Positions 57,771-64,000 of a stretch of 64,000 bases of DNA are shown piece by piece. The first letter of the stretch is position 1. The number at the start of each line of letters is the position of its first letter. The position numbers and the translations under genes were made by a program. This DNA comes from Membranipora membranacea. Lineage: Eukaryota > Bryozoa > Gymnolaemata > Cheilostomatida > Membraniporidae. Under the pieces are notes generated by a model. That model saw only the letters and a program-made list of their open reading frames with translations. It had not been told where the DNA came from and searched no databases. The stretch lies in NCBI GenBank assembly GCA_914767715.1, contig OU612072.1, positions 20,832,001 through 20,896,000 on the forward strand, given 5' to 3'.

Positions 57771-58317
57771 TAAAGTTTGCCTAGCTGGCTGTCCTCTGGT
57801 TTTCAAAAACAATGACAATAATATCAGGTTTATATGCAATAGGAATTAATTGACATTAAGTTTGAAATTCTTTTTGCAAATCATTTTAGGATGATCAATG
57901 CACACGGGTGGGTTGATGTAAATTTGACCGGAATTATGTGAAAATTGCAATGGTCTTATATATGGGGCCGCTGCAAAATTCTGACAAGTAAACATAGTTT
58001 GCATATAAAGCAATGGGGAAATATATAGAGGTGTTGGACCTAACAGTAGCACTAGCAGACAACTTGCACAATCAGCTGATTGCAGTAAATATGGCTACTT
58101 TAAAGGAAACATATTTTTCAGTGGCCTGCCTGGGTAGGTTACGGAACATTTAAAAGTTGGTGAAACTGTGAGCACTGGTAGGGCTGGGTGGGGGGGGGGG
58201 GGGGGCGGGCTGGTGGCTTGTCCTTTATTAACTAGGTAACATAAGCATAATTCTTGGTTCTGAATAGATATGTGTTGGAAAAGAGTGATATGTTATTTGG
58301 GTACTATGTCGTTGTGT

Positions 58318-58770
58318 TGAACCCAAACTGTTGACCCCTGAATCCACATTTGGACCCCAAAAACCTAAAACTGTCATCTGCAAACCCAAAACTTCAAGCT
58401 ACAAACCCCAAAATGGGAGCTGCGAACCCTTAACTTCATTCATGGTGCAAACCCCAAACTGCGAGCTGCAAGCCCGAAGCTGCGAGATGAAAACCCCAAA
58501 TGTTGTCCCTCAAACCCCAAATCTGACCCCCAAACCCAAAAAACTGACCCCTAAACCCCAAACTCTCTTTATTGATCCCCAAACCCCAGAACGTAGGCCG
58601 TGAACTCCAAAGTGTAGACTGTATACCCCAAACTGCAAGCTGCAAACCCCAAATTTTGACCCCGAACCTGACTCCTAAACCCCAAATGCTGACCCCGAAA
58701 ACCAAAATTTGTATTCCATACCCCAGCCTGCCGACCGTAAACCCCAATATCACACCTCAAACCTCAATTA
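58318..58770. repeat. CCCCAAA-type minisatellite, unit-2 copy
   Basis: Longer than the unit-1 copy by roughly 100 bp, consistent with expansion or contraction of the repeat after duplication. Confidence 0.7.
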
Positions 58771-59151
58771 AGATGACTATACTATCTCTTAACCTCATAA
58801 AACACTTCGTCTGGTGCTAAGCTAACAGCACATGGATTTGTACCTGCTGGGCAAGTCCGGACTTGTTCTATCTTCTTCTTTAAAAGACTTTATGTAGGTT
58901 TGAGCGTGTTGAATTATTGAGTGTCACCTTGAATGTATTTTTAAAAGTCAACACCCCACCCCATCACTCAATAAACACAATATCTCCAGTAAGTGGGTAA
59001 TTATTTGAAGTTAGTCCCTGCATGACAAGGAAAAGTTGCTTCCAAATGGCATGTATACGTCACACTGTAGCTTAACATCTCTTCTGTCTTATGTCTGCAG
59101 ACAACCTGAGCCATCGCTGCAGACTTTGCCGATGATGGTCATGGACATGGT

Positions 59152-59383
59152 AGGGAGAGAGAGGGAGAGAGAGAGAGAGGGAGAGAGAGAGGGAGAGAGA
59201 GAGGGAGAGAGAGAGGGAGAGAGAGAGGGAGAGAGAGTGGGAGAGAGAGAGGGAGTGAGGGAGGGAGGGAGGGGGGGGGGGAGGGAGGGAGGGAGGGAGG
59301 GAGGGAGGGAGGGAGGGAGGGCGAGAGAGGGCGAGAGAGGGCGAGAGAGGGCGAGAGAGGGCGAGAGAGGGCGAGAGAGAGAT
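59152..59383. repeat. GA-rich purine tract
   Basis: GGGAGAGAGAGA, GGGAGGGAGGGA and GGGCGAGAGA sub-blocks in sequence, all purine on the plus strand except the C in the last type. It begins exactly where similarity between the two units stops. The open frames across it are composition artefacts. Confidence 0.9.
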
Positions 59384-61194
59384 GATCGTCAACTTTGGCA
59401 CCCAGAAACTTAAAAAACTTTTATGCATTGATACAAGCGTCTTTAAAAAATAACAGGATTTAAGATAAAATTCATTACTTCAGTTTTGTCATGTGATGTA
59501 AATTGACATACATTTTATCAAAGATATATTTTAATATGAGGTTTTGTTCGATTTCAAAAGACTACCCACCAGTAATAGGCAAAGTAAAAATATTGACCAG
59601 CATGTACCTACCTATAAAATCAGATCGAGAAAACATAGATAATCATTATTTATTAGTGTATATACAGTGTACTTACTTATAAACTGCTGGATTCTTCGTC
59701 TTTGTCCGATATAAAGAGAGTGATTAGTGTTAAATAGAGAGACAGGACCTTTTAGACATCCCGAGCAGAGATCCAGTGTGGATACTCTGTCTGCGTTCAT
59801 GTCTACTAGTCGTATCTTGTTGTTGTACTCATCAGCCACAAGTAGTGACTGATTACCTATGTACAGGAGTTGACGTGGGGAGTTGAATAGAGAGCTTAGG
59901 AGAGAGCTGTCTCTGTAGCCTAATGACATTTCGATGATAAGTGTAATTATCTTCTCTCTGTATGTGATATGGTAGAGAGCCTCCTTTACTATGACATACA
60001 GGTCACCGTTGTCATTCTGGGTCAGCTCTTGGATAAACCAGAGGATGTAGGCCTCAACAAAAGTACCAACAACTCGAGGTTATATTTACTGTTCTCACAG
60101 CCCTGTTCCACGTGTCGGTCACGAGAAGCTGCATGTCATCATTGTTGTCTCTTTTTACAAACCAGGGACTGTCGAACTGACCGGGGTGACCAACTGCTAA
60201 TCAATGTGTCTCACACTGTCCAGAAAACTGTGAGGTGGCTTTTGTATCACAGTCAATCTCTCTCAGACAGCAATTACCTATGTCAACTACAATGTCACGC
60301 TGATCTTTAATCTGTATGAATCCTTTTGGCGCGCTGAACCAAGCCTCAGATCCTATCCCCTCTTTGTATCCATCCTTAGTAGTGTTCCCGGCTATGGTGG
60401 TAGAGGACGTACCATCGCTAGTCTTTAGTGAGTTCTGATCGAGGTAGATCACATTGTTGCAAGTGGGGGTGTTAAGGTCACATGGTTTGTAGAGGTCTAA
60501 CTCCATGAGATAAACATGCCAAACGGTGGTTGTGAGGTTTGTGGCTATAGACCTCTCTAATCTGTTAAATTGATATAATTTTGTAGATGCAATGTTACAA
60601 GTCCAGTAATTTTTGACCAAAGATATTACATATTCTGGTGATGCAATGGTATAATTAAAATTAATTAATCAAATGGGATGTTTCATAATTATAATTTGGA
60701 TGAAGGGTGTTTGGCATATGATAATTGTAAAAGCGATGTTTTCAACGGGAACAATTCAGGGTTTCATGATATATTACAACTCATAAGAAACTGGCAATTC
60801 AAATATGACCACAAAAACTTTTTCATGCAATTGATACCGATGAAGATATGCAACTTTTTCCAGACAACTAAATTGGGCAAACGCATTAGATATATAAAAT
60901 ATAAACATTTTCAAGCAAATTTTGATCACCATGCACTTTGGTTATTGGGCGTTGTCTTCTCTCATAAACAATCAACAGTAATAAGGTATCACAGCTAACA
61001 AGGAGTTCTGGTTTTGAACCAATACCATTTATGGCCAGTTCCCTCAGCATGGCCTACTCTGAATCTGATCTTTTTTTTAGAGTCAAACTTTGAAGATTTT
61101 CAAACTCATATTTATTATCACAGCGTCCTGGATACTTGAGTAGAATTTACATTGATGGAGAGTGACTCACCGATCATCTAGAGACTGCACATCC

Positions 61195-61609
61195 CAGTGG
61201 CGTATATTAGCACTCACGGCCCACGAATTTCCGTGAGTGGCTGAATAGCTCAGTGTGTAGAGCGTCTGCCTATTATTCACTGTTAATAAGATTGTCGTGT
61301 GTTCGAATCACGACGAGGTCAGTTTTTTTTCAAATGGGTGCTTTATAACTGGAGCATTTTTACCCTAATCTTCTACTGCTATTGAGTTGTTTTCTGAAAG
61401 CACCCAACAGCTCAGTGAGCTATTGAAATACCTCTCTGCTTGCACTATTTTGCTACCGATATGCAAAAATTTCCGTGGTGGGAGGGCGCTTAAGCGCCCC
61501 TCCCATACCCTCCCCGCCACGCCTATGGCGTGTGGATCGGGCTGTGCCCGATCATTATGCTCATCTCTAAAAAGTCAGTGAGTAAAATTTATTAGAATAT
61601 ACGCCCCTG
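61195..61609. mobile_element. hAT-type non-autonomous element, 415 bp, in gene D exon 2
   Basis: Ends CAGTGGCGTATATT and AATATACGCCCCTG are inverted repeats with one mismatch; a perfect 8-bp duplication GCACATCC flanks it (61187-61194 and 61610-61617). Gene B shows the uninterrupted site in the same exon (19872-19879). It contains a tRNA-like segment and two small hairpins, and has no transposase. Confidence 0.9.
61237..61320 (+). repeat. tRNA-like passenger in the 415-bp element
   Basis: TAGCTCAGTGTGTAGAGC resembles a D-arm and A box, and GTGTTCGAATCAC resembles a T-arm and B box with a pairing stem GTCGTG/CACGAC. The acceptor stem does not pair and the anticodon region is aberrant, so it is not a working tRNA. 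Confidence 0.5.
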
Positions 61610-61901
61610 GCACATCCTGATCGTTTCACCACCCAGTATTCAGAGTCACACAACATAACACCTGTCAAAATGAAACCCTGATTTTGTTTGTTACAAGAGA
61701 TATTACCAATTTTTTTTTGGTTCAGGGGAGGGACAATTCTGATAATTCCTTTGAATAAGTTTTATGTCAGGGTTAAAGCAAACCCTCTAAACATCACAAG
61801 TGCTTCAACTACATTTTCTTCTTCAGACCTCGTATTAATTTCCAGGTTATAATGGAGTCACAGTGATTATTGTACTTACAAGGAAAAGTGTAAGTCTCCA
61901 T

Positions 61902-64000
61902 GATTGTTAACAGACCGAATGTGTTTATGGTACTGTATTAAGGTTTGATCTACACCACTAGGCACACCTCAACAAGCAGATCAAAGAACGCTCATTGAAC
62001 CACTCTTCTCCCAGAGAGTAGAGAGGAGCGGATTTTAAGAGGGTCGCTCTGCAATTGCAACCACGCACATTGCCTGTTTCTTCTGAGTACGCCGACTTTC
62101 TATACCGAGTGCAACGACTCTATCTTATATGGAAATAACATGAGTGTGGCGACTCTATCTTATCTTGAAATAACACGGGTGCGCCAATTCTATCTTACTG
62201 GGAAGAGTTTTGACCTGACTTTGGGGAGGGAGGGAGGTATAGGTAAAAAGGAAAGAGCCTTATTTATCCGGGGCCTGGATAATAAATTACCTTATTTGTA
62301 GGGCGAGAGAAATGGGAGGGAATGGGTATAGATAAAATAAATAAAGAAATGGGGGGAAGGGAATGGCTCTGAGTGACAACTACCTTTGCAAGATAGCTGG
62401 GAGGATAATTGGACTGGGAATCAGGTCAATGGTTGCAGCGGTGCAATGGGGGTTTTCACTTAGCCTCTACCTACTACACAAGGGAGGCTACAGTCTATCA
62501 ACAGAGTGCAAACAAGGCAACATTATATCAAGGCAGGGAGGGAGGCAGGGAGGAAAAGTTACTAAAATGCTGATATGGGAAGACAACTAATAATAATAAT
62601 AAAGCATGTAAAATAAAATTTTGAATGTCCAGCTGTGGTGAAAAATCCACAACAAGAGGACAAGCAAAGGATAAAATTCACTTTGAACAATGATCATGCC
62701 CTTTGCTATAATTATTATTATAAAAATTTATGTGAACTGGTCTTGGCATGGTCTGCTTAAAACCAAACCACTTATCAACAAAAATCAGCTTATCTGTATT
62801 ACCAAATACTGTCTCACTCAAAAAGTGCTACATTCAAGAACCCAATTAAAAGGTTATGAACAGTTTTTGTTTTTAAGGTTTTTTTATGTTAGGTTTCTGC
62901 GATAACTTAATGATAACACGTTCAGATTCTAATAGTGAGTGGTCGGTAACGGAATGCAGCTCCCAGCACTCCTGGCTCACAATTATTGTTGTGCTTAGTT
63001 GATGGGTTGTTTTATTATAAAATTATGTTTGATATTATATTGAAAAATTATAGACTTGGATAATTTAATAATCGTTGTGTAATGTTGAAAATTTAAATAT
63101 GATTTATATAAACAGTTTCCATTTGTATATATCAACTTTTAGAATACATTTTAAACTAAGAATCGGCAAAGGGCCTTTTGGACGGTAACTCAGCATGGGT
63201 GAATCACGGTGCAAAAACTTGAAATATAATTTTGCAAAAAAATAAAGTTATAAAAATATAGCATAGCAATGAAATGAACAAAAGACAATCATTGTTTCGA
63301 GGGACGGTGGCGTTACAGACTCAGATAGGATATACACGGACGGATAGGTACCTGGACTAGCAGTAATATGAGCAGCAAAAAGGAAAATAATGGAGATGGT
63401 TGCAATTAACCTTAAGACAAAATTTCTAGGAAAGCAGGCATTTATGAAAATTCAACCAAAACATACAAACCCAAAATTTAGTTATTCGATTGTATTGCCT
63501 ACTTAGCAGTAAAAATCTATTGGTGATGTTTTACGTACTGCCAAAAAATTGTACCTGCAACATTATTTTGGGGCCACAGTCCTAAATCTTTGAAAGCATT
63601 ATTAATTCATCTAGGAGAATGAAAATGAAGGAAAAAGGTGCAAAATCTTTTTATAAAAAATACAACGTGAGGAACATGAGTGAAAAAAACTTATAAGCGA
63701 ACAGTCACCTATGCTGCCTTAAGGTAGGAGAGTTGGAACTTATTGTAGGGTCTTGTTGACAGTTGCAGTACCGGCAGACTCAAGTGCCTGATTGAAGTTT
63801 CGCAACTCCCACAGCAACATTGCCAAGTGTGAGAAAAAGATTACACAACACAAAAGTAATGTCGGGTAAGACAATACGGCGATTGGTAAAATATTGTTTT
63901 CAGTAAAGAAATAAGAAAAAGCCGTTAGAGATAAACAAATCTAGGAGACTTGACATCCCAGGAGTGCCGACCAAGTGCCAGGGGGACAATCATCAGTGCA
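61902..64000. other. D-upstream DNA, unit-2 copy
   Basis: Collinear with 20171-22400 to the window end. It lacks the 185-bp repeat of unit 1. No gene seen. Confidence 0.6.

Larger units (their letters stand above)
55299..59151. other. Unit-2 spacer
   Basis: Collinear with 4073-7470. It carries the same hairpin (56604-56670), SINE-like repeat (57540-57770) and CCCCAAA minisatellite (58318-58770). It has small extra segments, for example near 57020-57130 and a G-rich stretch at 58140-58250. No gene. Confidence 0.65.
59677..61901 (-). pseudogene. Gene D: decayed NHL paralogue lacking its 3' exons
   Basis: Leader exon 61880-61901 has a 5-bp deletion that shifts the frame. Exon 2 (61171-61661) is interrupted by a 415-bp hAT element and also has TGA in place of a Cys codon. 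The NHL exon 59677-60561 (885 nt) retains recognisable blades (LLVADEYNNKIRLVDM, DIVVDIGNCCLREI) but has an in-frame TGA at about 60201-60203 and a two-base loss near 60075. HYR-like, linker, transmembrane and tail exons found in B are absent: unit 2 jumps from 59151 to DNA matching unit-1 position about 9915. This copy cannot encode the receptor. Confidence 0.8.

Noticed and set aside
59036-59428. Open frames of Arg-Glu-Gly or Ser-Leu repeats
   Set aside because: Pure translation of the GA tract.
61237-61320. tRNA gene
   Set aside because: A-box and B-box regions are good but the acceptor stem does not pair and the anticodon arm is irregular; it sits inside a hAT element.

Overview
This is an AT-rich piece of an animal (metazoan) nuclear genome, probably a marine invertebrate. 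The evidence is intron-containing genes with GT-AG splice sites, a BEL/Pao LTR retrotransposon, a CR1/L2/Jockey-group LINE, two hAT-type non-autonomous DNA transposons, SINE-like tRNA-derived repeats and many simple repeats. The phylum cannot be fixed from the sequence. No rRNA, functional tRNA, operon or CRISPR array was found.

The only host genes recognised are four minus-strand paralogues, here A, B, C and D. Each encodes or once encoded a secreted or type I membrane protein: leader peptide, one large exon carrying an NHL-type beta-propeller, then Thr-rich stalk and small Cys-containing domains on phase 1-1 exons. In B a transmembrane exon and cytoplasmic tail are visible. The genes lie in two diverged copies of one large tandem segment. 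Unit 1 is A (1-3491), spacer (3492-7470), B (8276-20170) and B-upstream DNA to about 22400. Unit 2 starts near 39815 and is C (38400-43607), spacer, D (59677-61901) and D-upstream DNA to the window end.

The copies have diverged by insertion and decay. A is intact as far as visible. C has intact downstream exons but a 29-bp deletion breaks its leader exon. B has stop codons, deletions and an 8.4-kb BEL/Pao element inserted 15 bp outside its propeller-exon acceptor. D has stops, a 415-bp hAT element inside its second exon and has lost its 3' exons where a GA-repeat tract now lies. An 11.1-kb DNA-transposon-like element (44170-55298, 8-bp target duplication) splits the unit-2 spacer.

Between the units (22400-38400) are a third, decayed copy of the spacer (about 25050-26330), a 1041-bp hAT element (26365-27405), an array of diverged roughly 1-kb units bearing paired GATAAGAG/CTCTTATC motifs (29400-33450; the same module lies upstream of A and C), and a nearly intact LINE (about 33500-38020). 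The paralogous empty sites available for four insertions make this window useful for reconstructing the history of the locus. The idea that the NHL/HYR-like receptors act in recognition or immunity is inference from architecture and tandem duplication only.
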